A stretch of 64,000 bases of DNA, from NCBI RefSeq assembly GCF_008831285.2, contig NC_045150.1, forward strand, positions 11,112,001-11,176,000, written 5' to 3'. Under the pieces are notes generated by a model. That model worked only from the letters and a program-made list of their open reading frames with translations, ran no database searches and was not told where the DNA came from. How positions within the stretch are numbered: the first letter of the stretch is position 1; every line of letters starts with the position of its first letter. The translations under genes were made by a program, and so were the position numbers. Source of the DNA: Nymphaea colorata. Lineage: Eukaryota; Streptophyta; Magnoliopsida; Nymphaeales; Nymphaeaceae. Below, in pieces: positions 22,574-33,916 of the stretch.

Positions 22574-22949
22574 CATAGTTGGCAAACTTGCTGGGCTGAG
22601 TCAGGAATTGCTTGCGTCAGCTCGTATTGCCTACAAATCTGGCCACGAGTTAAGGTATGAGCGAGTTAGAACTTGACTCACCCCCAACTCGACCCAACTC
22701 GATGAAAATTGTCATTGACTTGCCCAAAATCGCACCGCCTTGTCTAAAATTGTCTTACTCGGTTGCAGTAAAAATACATTGGAAAGTAACCATTTGGAGA
22801 GTTACAGACTGTACTTCATTGATATCCTATAAAAATAGCATTGTCACCAGACTCGGCTCAGTTTATAAGTCAACTGGTTGACCCAGTGACTCCAACTTGG
22901 TCTTCTACCGATCCGAGTTAGAGTTAGAGTTAGGAATTTGCCAATTATG
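22574..22949. mobile_element. hAT-like MITE, CATARTTGGCAAA family, duplicate
   Basis: Duplicate of the element at 876-1251, with identical length (376 bp) and the same flanking 8-mers GTATTGCA / GTATTACA. It was carried along by the block duplication rather than inserted afresh. Confidence 0.65.
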
Positions 22950-25654
22950 GTATTACATTTATAAAATAAATGAGTAATATTCAAAAAGTCAAAGAAATAC
23001 ATTAATTAAACAAAGGGAAATAGTAAGCTTGCGCCAATTACGGCTTCAAGTAGCACCATCTTTGTGGGACATGAGTGAGTCAAATCACATGGTTCAATGT
23101 CGATTACGCTACTGATGGCCTACCAACCAATGGACAAAGGCGTTTTCTTCCACCACTTTCCTTTTCAAGGTTTCCGCATGCATGTTTTTTTTCCTTGTCA
23201 ATGATCTTTATTGGTGCAAAAAATCATCAGTAAAAAATGGGAACCATCAGTCACAAGTTTACTGATGTGATTGATGATGTCAAGGAAGCGCGCCAATGAT
23301 TCTCGAGAAAGAATGAGCAAAAAACATAGCATCATTTTGGATACCCTTGATTTAATAGTATTCGTGATCTTCAAGACTTGAAAACTGTAGATTTATGACT
23401 AGACTCATTCCCCTCTGATCTTAAATCCTATTTTTTCTTAATGCAAAGAACTAAAACAAAAGCATTCTACATAAGATCTATATCAAATAATTCATAGATT
23501 GCAAATCTAACGCTATCAAACACCCCATTTATATGGTAAGTAATTAAGATGGTGTGTAATTCTTTCAGAAACTAAGTCTACCTACCCAGACTTTCACTGA
23601 CATTTGCTTGTGGAAAACATGTCAACAACAGTTTCCTTTATGTGTTTGGAAATAGTAGCACATTGTTATTGCTTCATGAATTTGTCCCAAAACATTAGGT
23701 CAAATTCATGAAACTTTATAACTACTGTTCTATAAACCTGCCTCATTTTTTTGAGTCACATTCATGAGATAATAACAATATATTACTGATGCCAAATGAC
23801 CCCTTCATGTCACTAAAGAATATGGGTCATGAATCTCCTCTTTAAGCATGCTGATTTTTTATTTTGCCAGATTCCTAGGTATGCTCAAGGTTATTAAGCT
23901 GTGGGTTAGGTTTTTAGAGTTAGCATGAGTGGGTGATTGACTAACCTTCCCTTGTCTCAACAATTGACCTAAAATGTTGAAGTTCAAGTGAATGCATAAT
24001 ATACCAAAATTGATATGAAACGAAGACTTCATGTTGGTGTCATTTTTTGAGTCTCGGCTGGATTTTTTATCGAAAAAGGAAAAGATTTGTGAGCTGACTC
24101 CTTCTATATTGTCCCTTGGAAACTTAAAAAGACAATAATGCAAGAACCTGCTGAATTTCAGCCGATTAAAATAGAATTAATGGCAAACTGATTGGATCTG
24201 ATGGCAAACTTGAGCCGAAGATTTTGGATCAAGTTTCAACTAATTGGCCGATCTTGGTCGTTTTCATCTCATTGTTCTCAAAACATGACGATATAAGGGG
24301 CTTTTTCCAATGTGAGTGGTCGATCACAGGCTTCTCTTCCACTCTTCCTTTCTCAAGGTTTCTGCATGCATGTTTCCAATTTCCTTCTCAATGTTCTCGC
24401 AATTCATGACTAGTCCCGCAAGAAAAACACGATCTTCATTGGTGCCAAACATCACCAGTTAAAAAAAAAACATCAGTCACATTCTATATGTCAAAGAAGG
24501 GCATGCCAGTGATGTTTGCACACGTGAGTGAAGATGAAAATGACTCTTGCAAAAGAATGAGACAAAAAAAGCATCATTTAGGATAGAATTCATACATAGT
24601 CTAGTATTTGAGATCTTCAAGATTTGAAATCCAAGGACTTTCCCACCCTCTTCACTCTGATCTTAAATCCAATCTTTTGTCAATGCAAAAAGGTAAAATA
24701 AGGATGTTTTTACCACATCAGCACAAGCATGCCACATAAGGTCTACATCAGATAATTCATAGATTTTTAATCAGAGGCTATCAAACATCCCCACAATAAA
24801 GCTAGATTGATAGTGTCTGTAATACTTTGAGAAACTAAGGATAACTCCCGGGAGTTTCACTGACATTTGCTCATGGAAAACATGTCCACTGGTAGTTCTC
24901 TTCTTGTCGCTAAAGAATATGGGTCACGTATTCCCTCGTTCGGCATGCTGATTTTGATTTGGTCAGATTTCTAAGTATACTTCTGGCTATTAAACAGTGG
25001 GCTAGGTTTTCAGAATTGGCAAGAGTGGGTTATTGACTAACCATTCGTTTTCTAGATTATAGACTTTGAGTTGAAGTTCAAGTGGGTGCATAATATCGCA
25101 AAATTGAGATGAAACACAAACTTCATGTTGGTTGCATTTTCTACCTAGTTACCATTTCAAGGCATTGCTAACTCTAGCAAAGACCTGTCTATTGCAGAGG
25201 ATCAATGGAAGGTTTCAAGAGTCTGCTAATCCATATCAAAACTCTACTTCCTCAATGCAGGGAGACATACCTCCATTCTAAGCCCGTTCTAATGCCTAGT
25301 TTTTAGGCCCTCCTCTACATGATGATTTTTAATTTCATAAGGTGACGGTTAATGGCACTGGGATTATCTATTTTTTAGAATTTTAATTCCAGAATATTAA
25401 TTCTAGAACCCAGTGGAAGAGGGACCTTATTTCCTTTTCCAAGTTCAAGTAGTGTTTGATGGAAGATGACTTTAATGATTATGTTTGATAGACACAAGCA
25501 AAAGAATTTGCGAGAGTTGAAATATTTTAATAACCAATATTTCGAAAATTTCTAAAAGGCTATGAAGCAATAATCATTAAACTTTTTTTATAGAAGAATC
25601 TGGCCGTTTTGAAAATCTTTGATAATTTCAGGGGCCAACTTAAGATGTTTGATA

Positions 25655-26347
25655 CATAATTAGCCAATCTAGTGATCTGACTCGGGAATCATTCGAGTCG
25701 GGTCGGGATCATTCATTTACTGGGCCACAGGTTAGGACCCAAGTGATACACACCAAGACTCGCTCTTGGCAGAGAATCGGCGGACCCGGTGGTTCGTTAT
25801 CTTGGTTGTGAATTGTCTGAGGCTGACATGATATGAGTCTTTGTTGTAGCCACCTGCATTCATTCGAGACTGGTTTTTTTTCTGAAACCAGTGTAGAAAA
25901 TTGTTGCATAGTGAAGAAAAATTTGTTGTAGCCACCTGCATTATATTTCTGCCTTGTGTAGGGGCTTGATTCCACGATTTGGAAGTGATAGGCGACGGGC
26001 TATGGGCTACGATGGCTCGGCACCACACTTAGCCAGGTGTCTTTGACTTTGTGTCTCTCTCTTTCTTGGGCTGTCCTTCTCTCTCTCGTAGATAGTCAGT
26101 TGGCCTCCCTCAGGCTGTGACTGACAGACTGTCAACTACAATGATGATGGCAACCTCCAAGAGGTTAGGGGTTGCTAGAAATCTCCCTCTCTCTCCCACT
26201 TTCCCACTTCTTTACAATGGATGCTGGACGGCTGGTTGCATGTCGATGTGAGTCTGATTTTTGGTACCCAAGCTGACCGAGTCAACCCACTGACCCACTG
26301 AGTTGGTCAACTATCGATTCAAGTCTGACCCAAGTTTGTTAACTATG
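25655..26347. mobile_element. hAT-like element, CATARTTGGCAAA family, duplicate
   Basis: Duplicate of 3880-4579 with small indels. Its right end reads taactatg, closer to the family consensus than the copy-1 end. Confidence 0.5.
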
Positions 26348-27149
26348 ACTTTGTTGGAGTTTTTGTAGTGAAATGGTGCCTTCAATCCCTTCTATTTTTC
26401 CTGAGCAAGTTTGCCAACAGAATCTCCAGGATGAGCGCATGAACGGTCGAAGCACCAAAAACACCAGGTAGCAGGAGCAATTGAAACAAGAGAACAAAGA
26501 GAGAGAGATCAAAACAAAAAGAATATACGAGTTTGCTTCTATGAGGCACAAAAACAGGGTAATCTTCCGATTCAACCCTAATTTTGAGTATTGCTGGTTT
26601 TATATAACCAGCCTCATAGGTTTTCTCATACGCCCAGTGTGCTTCTTTACTTTGTTGCTAGACAGCCCCGTACACTCATCAACTTCTTATGCTCTCTCAC
26701 ACTCAATGATTCATGAATAGTTACTTTGGCTAAAGGGAAGTGCTAACATGCTGCTCCACAGCTAGTTGTGCAAATGGATGCTATTCTTTGATTAAAATAA
26801 GGACCCAAAGGATTTGTTCTTGTGGTGGTTTCCCTTTTTATAGCTTGTCCTGACTTTTTCATGGTCAATTTTAATTTACTTAATTTATCAGTTAAACCCC
26901 ATTTCATGATCAAATGTGGAAAATCTTGTAAAAGGAAAAGTTTGGACTGTCAAGTCTTTATTTCAAAACAATGGATGATCAAATGCAATATCTAGAGAAT
27001 GAAAATGGCATAAGTGGATACCCTCGAATACATTTATCTTCTATTTTTAACTGGTTCTATTTATAATGTAAATTACATAGAACAACTAATAGTTTAGGGG
27101 TGGAGCCAGGAGAGACTATGTGAAGTTTTCAATGTTTATCATGGTTTAA

Positions 27150-27338
27150 TATGCTTGGAAATATACTAAAAAAGATGTTTGAGGCTGTGTCTGCATCAAC
27201 TATGAACAATTTTGTTCCACAATATTCCCAATTTTGGGAACATTGAAGAACGTATTTGGGAACATTGTGGAATGGAATTGTTCAAAGTTGATGCAAACAT
27301 GGTCTTACCTGTCATCTCAAGTATCTTTCCATGCATTT
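27150..27338. repeat. Long fold-back (hairpin) repeat, duplicate
   Basis: Duplicate of the fold-back at 5738-5934. The inner arms (tgcatcaactatgaac ... gttgatgca) still pair. Confidence 0.6.
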
Positions 27339-27826
27339 CTTGGTCAATTGAATGGCAAGAGTAGCTGGGTGTGTGCTTTTCGCTTTGAAATACATTGGAT
27401 TGGAGAGCATCTGCAATATCAGTGAAGGATATACTGATTGTTCTTTGTTGGAACTTTGTGGTTATACCCAAGATCTCAACACAAAGCATCAACATGCTAC
27501 TTTGAACCAGCAACAAACAACATAACGACGCATGAGCACAGAGATAGAGAGATATATAAAATAGGAAAAGAAATGGTATGGTTGAAGGATTTTACAAGTT
27601 TGCTTCAAGGAGCCACCTGAACCAATACATTGGCTACCTTAGCATAAAGTGAATGTTGGGCGTTATATCTGGCTTCCTTGGGTAATCAAGTGGCATTGTT
27701 AGTTCATCTTCTCCATTGCTGAGAACCCCGTCTAGAGGAACCCTACATGATGTACGAAAAGCAGAAATTATTACAATTTTGAAGCAGGAGAGGTGCATTG
27801 GAAGAATTCAGAGTAATGATGCTTAC

Positions 27827-27982
27827 GTGCCTCGAGGAAGTTGAGAGAACGGCATCTGCATCCTCCTGTTCTGGACTGAAACATGGACGATGTCCTCCAA
27901 CCTCTCTCTAAATCTTGGTCTGTTTGAATCTGAATCCAGAAGCTCGAAAACATTAGGAAAATTGGGCGTATATACACATATC
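27827..27982 (-). pseudogene. Exon 3 relic of unrecognised triplicated gene, copy 3
   Basis: Homologous to the exon at 20199-20380 and still open in the conserved frame, with donor CAC|GTAAGC retained. The acceptor AG of copy 2 has been lost (ccatctgat where copy 2 has aacagttgga). With the in-frame stop at the end of exon 2 (30065), this copy looks non-functional. Confidence 0.35.
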
Positions 27983-28969
27983 AGATGGTTAATCAAACTC
28001 TATATGCTTTAGCTAAAAAGGGATTTAACTGCTCATTTGGCTGCCGGGTCAGCCTAAAAACTAGGCCCTAACGTGGTGCAGTGGGTAGGTAAAAAAAAAT
28101 ATGACTCTATTTTCAAAACATGGATTGGTTTTGGAATTTTCAAATTTCATTTCTTTTTTCTTTTTTCCGCTGAACTACCTAAACTATAAACTTCTGCAAT
28201 GAGTGCAAAATGTTTGACTTCCAATGTATGTATGCTCTATCTGTAATTAATTTGATAGATAAAAAATGAAATTAAACTGATTGATTTACAAAACGAATGA
28301 TCCCAAGGTCTAGATATCTAAGCTAATCTTTCTTCTTCCTGTTTATTTGGTTAAGGCCTTTTTCTTCCTTTCTTGGATGACAAGTGTTTTATTCGTAGAG
28401 AAATATGATCAGATCTAAAAAATGGTCTATAAATATCCTGAAATTCTTTCATATTATTACAACAGCTAACATATTTTCTTATAGCTGTCCTTCCAAGTCA
28501 TGACATGGTTATTTTGTTTATGCTAGTTGGCTTTCTAGTTGTTTCTAATTTTTCCAAGGCCGAAAGCGGCCATGTATATGTAGGATTAACCTAAATGTCC
28601 ATTTGACAAAAGAAACAGCTTGTAATTGTTCTATGAATTTTCCCTTAAAATTCTCTAGACTGACTCATGGAACATTCTAATAAATGTGTTTCATGAACCT
28701 GTTAATAGAATAGTTTACAAATTGTTTTCATTGCCAAACAGCCCCCGATCCTATGAGTCACATATTTTTCATATCTTGTTTTAGCTGATTTAGATACCGA
28801 AGAATCAAGTACCCCTTTTTTGCATGGCGAATTAAGGAGACTCTTAAATTGTTTATAGCCTAAAGGTAGAGGATACAAGTGAAATGACCCAAGCAGGCTG
28901 GGGTGGAACAGGAGAAGAGTAGAGGGTTGCTATCGAGTTTTCTTGAGTCCAGCCTAATGGGGTTCGAAT

Positions 28970-29148
28970 CAGTGGCGGAGCCAGAACTTTTTAGCCGTGG
29001 GGCACTTGAATTGGTGACACAAATTTGGTGTGGGAACTGCATATAACTTTACAATTATAGCAATGTAATGTAGAGACTTTACAAAGCATTTTTTGATGAT
29101 CTGGTGTGAGCAGTAGCCCACCCTAGCCAACAAGTAACTCCACTACTG
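28970..29148. mobile_element. hAT-like MITE, 179 bp
   Basis: Ends CAGTGGCGGAG and CTCCACTACTG are inverted repeats with two mismatches, flanked by GTTCGAAT (28962-28969) and GTCTGAAT (29149-29156). The corresponding intron of gene copy 2 (around 20735-20760) runs from gagtcaaacctaactggg to ttggattttgca without this insert, giving an empty site. Confidence 0.6.
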
Positions 29149-29541
29149 GTCTGAATCGGTTGTACATTGGAGTTGATTTTGCAGTACGTACTTGGAGCTC
29201 GATCAGCTCAAAATTGGCAAGTAACTTAAAATCCTATATTTATTGTAAAATGGCTCAGAATTTCACTCTGATCAAATCTAGACTTAGGTTTATAACTATC
29301 TAAGATACCCGAATCCAGTTAATGGCTAGATCTTATTTTCTCTCACGCACCAGTTTAAACTAAGATAGAACCTTGTGCTTGACCTGCGGCAGTGAGGGGC
29401 TTGGTTGGTGACTGGTCTGGGCTATTTCAAGAAATTGATCCTTGGGCCCAATAAAGCATGGGTGTTGCCCAATCCATTTACTTAATGAAGGTGGTCAGCG
29501 ACGATGGGGGCTTTGTTTCAGACTCAAGATAGTAGACTATG

Positions 29542-29719
29542 TAACTATGAAAACTTTGTTGAGAACAGAGTAATGTTAAAGCAGCATAAACAGCAGCGCC
29601 TCTTCAGGCACGTCTCAGCAGCAGATTCTCACATGGCATCTCTTTCAAGAAGATGGCATCTGAAACATATAGAGAAGAAGAGGAAGAAGGGCGATATGTT
29701 TACGGGTTTTCATCTATGA
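29542..29719 (+). pseudogene. Inverted homologue of the 137-codon ORF front part
   Basis: Reads FVENRVMLKQHKQQRLF... and ...DSHMASLSRRWHLK, ending MFTGFHL-stop. It matches residues 5-55 of the minus-strand ORF at 7930-8343 but lies on the plus strand and lacks the 23/24-residue repeats. Either an inversion happened next to block C or this piece is itself a mobile segment. Confidence 0.4.
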
Positions 29720-30064
29720 GGCTCCAATCTAGGGCGATCAACATGTAACACTAGATCAAAGAATAGCCGGGCATATATAGTGTTGCCTCATAGGTTTTCC
29801 CTTAGCCCAGCAGGCAGTTACTGTTTGTGAGAGATTTATTGAATCTTAATTTCAATCTTAATTGATGAAACAGTTTTCCAATTCCATCTCGTAACTGCAG
29901 GTGGGCAGTGCACAGTGCACAGCCCTTTAAAAAAAGTCAAGTGTACCTTGGCCCACTTGTATTGTGCCCCTTGCCCACATTTGGGGGTACTTGGCATGCG
30001 CAAGAGCCTATGCACAATGCGTTTGTGCAAAGGTTTGTCAATATAACCAGATTTGCTCGCTTAC

Positions 30065-30168
30065 CTACACAATCCTGGTGCTGGGTGGGGCACCTCCTCC
30101 AGGATAGTCAATAACTATTGAAGGATCTTGCCTGCAGATGTCATCCTTGGTATTGAGATTGACACCAA
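30065..30168 (-). pseudogene. Exon 2 of unrecognised triplicated gene, copy 3
   Basis: A 104-bp homologue of 9237-9340, reading VGVNLNTKDDICRQDPS then IDYPGGGAPPSTRIV, with acceptor tttgcag. The last codon CAG of copy 1 is TAG here, an in-frame stop directly before the donor, if the frame shared by the copies is the real one. The ATG exon (30351-30387, MHNNEAQLVELT) and the 182-bp intron are intact. Confidence 0.35.
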
Positions 30169-30427
30169 CTGCAAAAGAGGTCCGCAAAAGTACTTGAACC
30201 CACCGGTAGTGATAGATATTGAACAACAAGAAGAAGAAGATGAAGTTGAATTCACAAGGTGAAATGGTGATGGCAAAGGTGATGCAGATATGGTAGCAGC
30301 TAGGTGGAGACCAGTAACACATAATAGAGTGCGCAGACAGATGATGGTACCTGTTAACTCCACCAACTGTGCTTCGTTGTTATGCATGGTTTGCAGTGAA
30401 CAAGTTATGGTCCCAGTTCAATATTTG

Positions 30428-30622
30428 CTAGCCTAAATCCCTTCTAGCCAGCTGTTGTCTATCCAACCACAGCGGTTGTGTTGTGTTTTGTGCATGTATA
30501 TATATACATGTAAAGCTGACTGTCAACCGCTTTGCACGTTTAATGCATGATGTCAATACCACAAAAACTGTGGGCACTTTCATGTCAAGAGGCCTTTGCT
30601 TTGACACTGTCAGGGAGTCCAC
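30428..30622 (-). other. Open segment conserved between C1 and C2, copy 2
   Basis: Counterpart of 9551-9793 with the same frame open (VSKQRPLDMKVPTVF...). No ATG at the start. Confidence 0.2.
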
Positions 30623-30842
30623 CTATCAAGGGAAATAAGAATGGCCATACATATATCAATATATATATACATATATATGTATATATATAGGTATATATAT
30701 ATTAGTGATATATAAAATTGTCATTTTAATCATCCTAGTTAATATATATGCAACGCTTTCTCAATAGTGCCCGCAGTTTTTGTGGTGCCAAGGGGCCTGA
30801 GTTTGGTGGTTAAGTTTTTGCTCACCTGAACATATACATACA

Positions 30843-30846
<4 letters not shown>

Positions 30847-30898
<52 letters not shown>
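30847..30898. repeat. AT microsatellite
   Basis: About 26 TA dinucleotides, longer than the matching run at 10189-10220. Confidence 0.9.
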
Positions 30899-30899
<1 letters not shown>

Positions 30900-33299
30900 T
30901 GGTGCCAATATCGTTCTTTGAATCGCACTGCTCAAATATGCCAAAATAAATTTTTGAGACCGACAAGTTCACCGCCTGTCAGTTAATGTTGGTTTTTTGT
31001 TTAAAGAATACTATTTTAAAGGTTATTTGCTTTTATTTCATATGCTTATTCATTTATACCTTTTTCTGATTCACAAATTTAAGCGACCGAGTAAGCTGCC
31101 TGACCAATTCTATTCTTTTTTGGTCGATTTCCACCGTGAAATATGAACACTTAATTAAGTGCGTTGCAGGGCCACATAACGAATGGGTATGGATTGGTTT
31201 GCCTTTAAATCCGAAAATCCCCATCGGTTCCACAGGCATAGAAGAATGCTGATGTGCTTGCAGTACTGGTTGAATTCGGATGGATTTTACAATTGCTAAA
31301 TTCTTATGAATCTTGACAGCCGAACACCTCCGGAACAAAGAAAGAAAAAAAAAAGTCATAGAGACATACCAATCTAGTGTCATAATTCCTAATTAATTAC
31401 ACAAAGAGCAGATTGGGGGGCACGAATATGACAAAATTAATGTAGAAATATTTAAAATTAGAAAACTTCATTTTGATTGGTAAATGAAAAGAAGTCATGT
31501 CCACAGCAGCTATTATAAAATATAACATTGGATTCAATTCACCAAGAATGATGTAGTTTAGTTGACGAATATTCGTCAAACCCAAGCCTCAGTTGGGTCT
31601 TTTACCTGAAAAACAAAAATTTATTATGATTTGTGTAGGCATTTTCTTTCCATGCCATGGTTCGCTAGTTTTTTAATGTAATTTCTTGTTTTCTCATAAC
31701 ATGTCAACCAATCCATATCACATCTCAAAATGTTTCTACTTACTGGCACTAGCGCTTAGTTTATTTTACCCACAAGTTCAGGTGATCTACTGTTTTAATA
31801 TTGCAGTTTGTTTCGAGGCCCATATCCACACGATAGAATTCTTGCTATGCCAACAAGAATAATAATCTCTGTTTTGGCAGTGTTTTATATTGGAAAACTA
31901 ATTAAGCACCTGTTCTGTGTTTGTTGCTCCCAGGTGGAATGAACAATATCAACAACTAAGAATCTAGAGATTATGATTTTAATCATAGAGTTAATCATTT
32001 GACTGGGAATGTCATGAATATGAAGCTAAGTAGTGTATCTTTGAAGCGATAGTCGGAATCAGTTTGGATCATTGCACACTCCTGCAAAAGTAAAGGCTTT
32101 TGGAAAAATCCATAATTGCAGGCAGGTTCAGAGGTTGGAAACCTTGTTTCTCTTGCATGAACAGTTTTTAAAGAATAAAGAAATAATATTCCAAAATTCA
32201 AAGATATACATTAATTGGAAAAAGGAAAATAGTAACGTCATGTCAACGACAAGTTCAAGTGCATGGGTAGCATCTTTGTGTCACATGAGTTGAATCAAAT
32301 AGTGTGTATTCATGGCCTACATATGTTAGTGGTCGATCACATGCTTTTCTAACACCTCGCCCTTGCACAAGGTTTCCTCATGCTTGAATTTTATTTTCTG
32401 TGTGTTCTGCAATTCATGACTACCACAAGAAAAACACTCTACTAATGCCCAAAAAACATCAGTCAAAAATACCGGAATCTTTTGTAATTGATGGCAGAAT
32501 CTATCAAACTCATAATGGTTCAAGGGGACATGTTACCTCTGGGCTGGAAAGTACAATCTTTCTAGCTATATATTTATCATGTATACTCTTTCCTGTTATT
32601 ATTTAGTGGACACAACAAATAACTAGATATATCATTACACATTCACTGCTACCAGATTAAAATGTGGAACATTGAATGATATACTTGAGCACGTAAAGAC
32701 ACAACAAAGTTTGAAAAGTTCAGATTTCAAAAGATTTACAATGAAATTTGAGCAACACTTGTTTATAGAAAATTTGGACCTCAGATAATTTTAATTTCTC
32801 TAGATCCAAATCTGAACAATAATTTATGAGGACAAAATCTGGCAAGGTCTCGGTGTCCCAAAAAATTCTAACAACACATTGGTAGAATCCCATTATCAAA
32901 ATCGTGAATTTCATCAGGCAACACACTTAATAATGGACCACTATTATTCATAAAGCGCCTGCAAAGTAACACAATACTTAAGTGGACTTACTGAGCTTCA
33001 ATTGCTAAGCATGTTACCCACGAGCATCCCACCTTCACATGGTGCGCACACTAACTCAACGGCTTCACTAGTTCTCAAAGTGAGCACACAAGCACCTTCA
33101 CATTCAGTTTCACTCACCTGAGACTCAATCCACACCAGAATGACCAGCACCCCTACTTGTAGTGAGAAGATGTCGGTGGTGGAAAGCAAGAGAGAACATG
33201 AGTTCTCTCGACTCTTCTAAAGAGTCGGTGATGAACTGCTACAATTTCCCCCTCATTACTGTCTCTTTACTTAACTTGGTGAATGACTGCACTAGCTGC

Positions 33300-33586
33300 C
33301 CCTTGGTGAATATATGAGCAAGCAGATCTTCTAAAGCAATTTATAACTATATCTCAACTCTCAGCACCTTTTCTCTGATATAGTAATGTTGCACTTCTAT
33401 ACGTTTTGTTCGAGCAAAGAAGATGAGATTCTCTCCAAGTCTAATATTACCTTCAGTATCTCAGTAGAATCCCACTATATAATCTACATCTTGTTTAATG
33501 TCTTCGAGCTATGGCATTAGTCAAATACATTTTGGTGTTGCTTGAGATGCTGCTATATATTCCGTTTCTGCTGTGGACAATGAAAC
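33300..33586 (-). pseudogene. Decayed copia RNase H fragment in block C2
   Basis: Counterpart of 12240-12531. The motif LSTAETEYIAAS is better kept here than in copy 1. The fragment stops at the duplication breakpoint. Confidence 0.75.
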
Positions 33587-33911
33587 AGGCCATCAAATGG
33601 CCCCCAGAGTTTTTTCCGGAACCCCAATCTCTGTTCTGTCGTTTTTCTTGCCGTTTTCTTTTGTCATATTTAGGAATTCCTAATTTTAAAGCATATTAAG
33701 AAATATTGCAAGCTTTTCGACTTTTAAGAACCAAAAGCCAAACTGATGATTCCCTATGCAATCCATATCCTGCAGTTCATAGAGGTAGGTTTCCAAGATA
33801 AGGATAGGTACACTCTCTACCACGAACTTTCCAACCAATTTATATGGCAACCATCTACATTATCCATTTATACATGAGTGGGATTTATTATACACCCTTT
33901 TTTGCATTGGC
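33587..33911. other. Noncoding flank left of the Tat element
   Basis: No gene recognised. The original locus ran from here straight into 50922, which can be read by removing the element and one copy of GGCAT. Confidence 0.5.
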
Positions 33912-33916
33912 GGCAT

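Larger units (their letters stand above)
21760..27680 (+). repeat. Segmental duplication, block A copy 2
   Basis: Direct duplicate of 267-6273. Differences include an expanded AT-satellite, added sequence near 24470-24560, and a deletion relative to copy 1 around 26620 (the 4860-5200 stretch of copy 1 is missing). It carries the same MITEs and fold-back repeat. Confidence 0.85.
29908..33586 (+). repeat. Segmental duplication, block C copy 2
   Basis: Direct duplicate of 9081-12531. It contains about 200 bp absent from copy 1 at 31078-31276, inserted in the word cacaaatt|ggatggattttac. The right edge cuts through the copia RNase H (VSLSTAETEYIAAS region). Confidence 0.85.
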
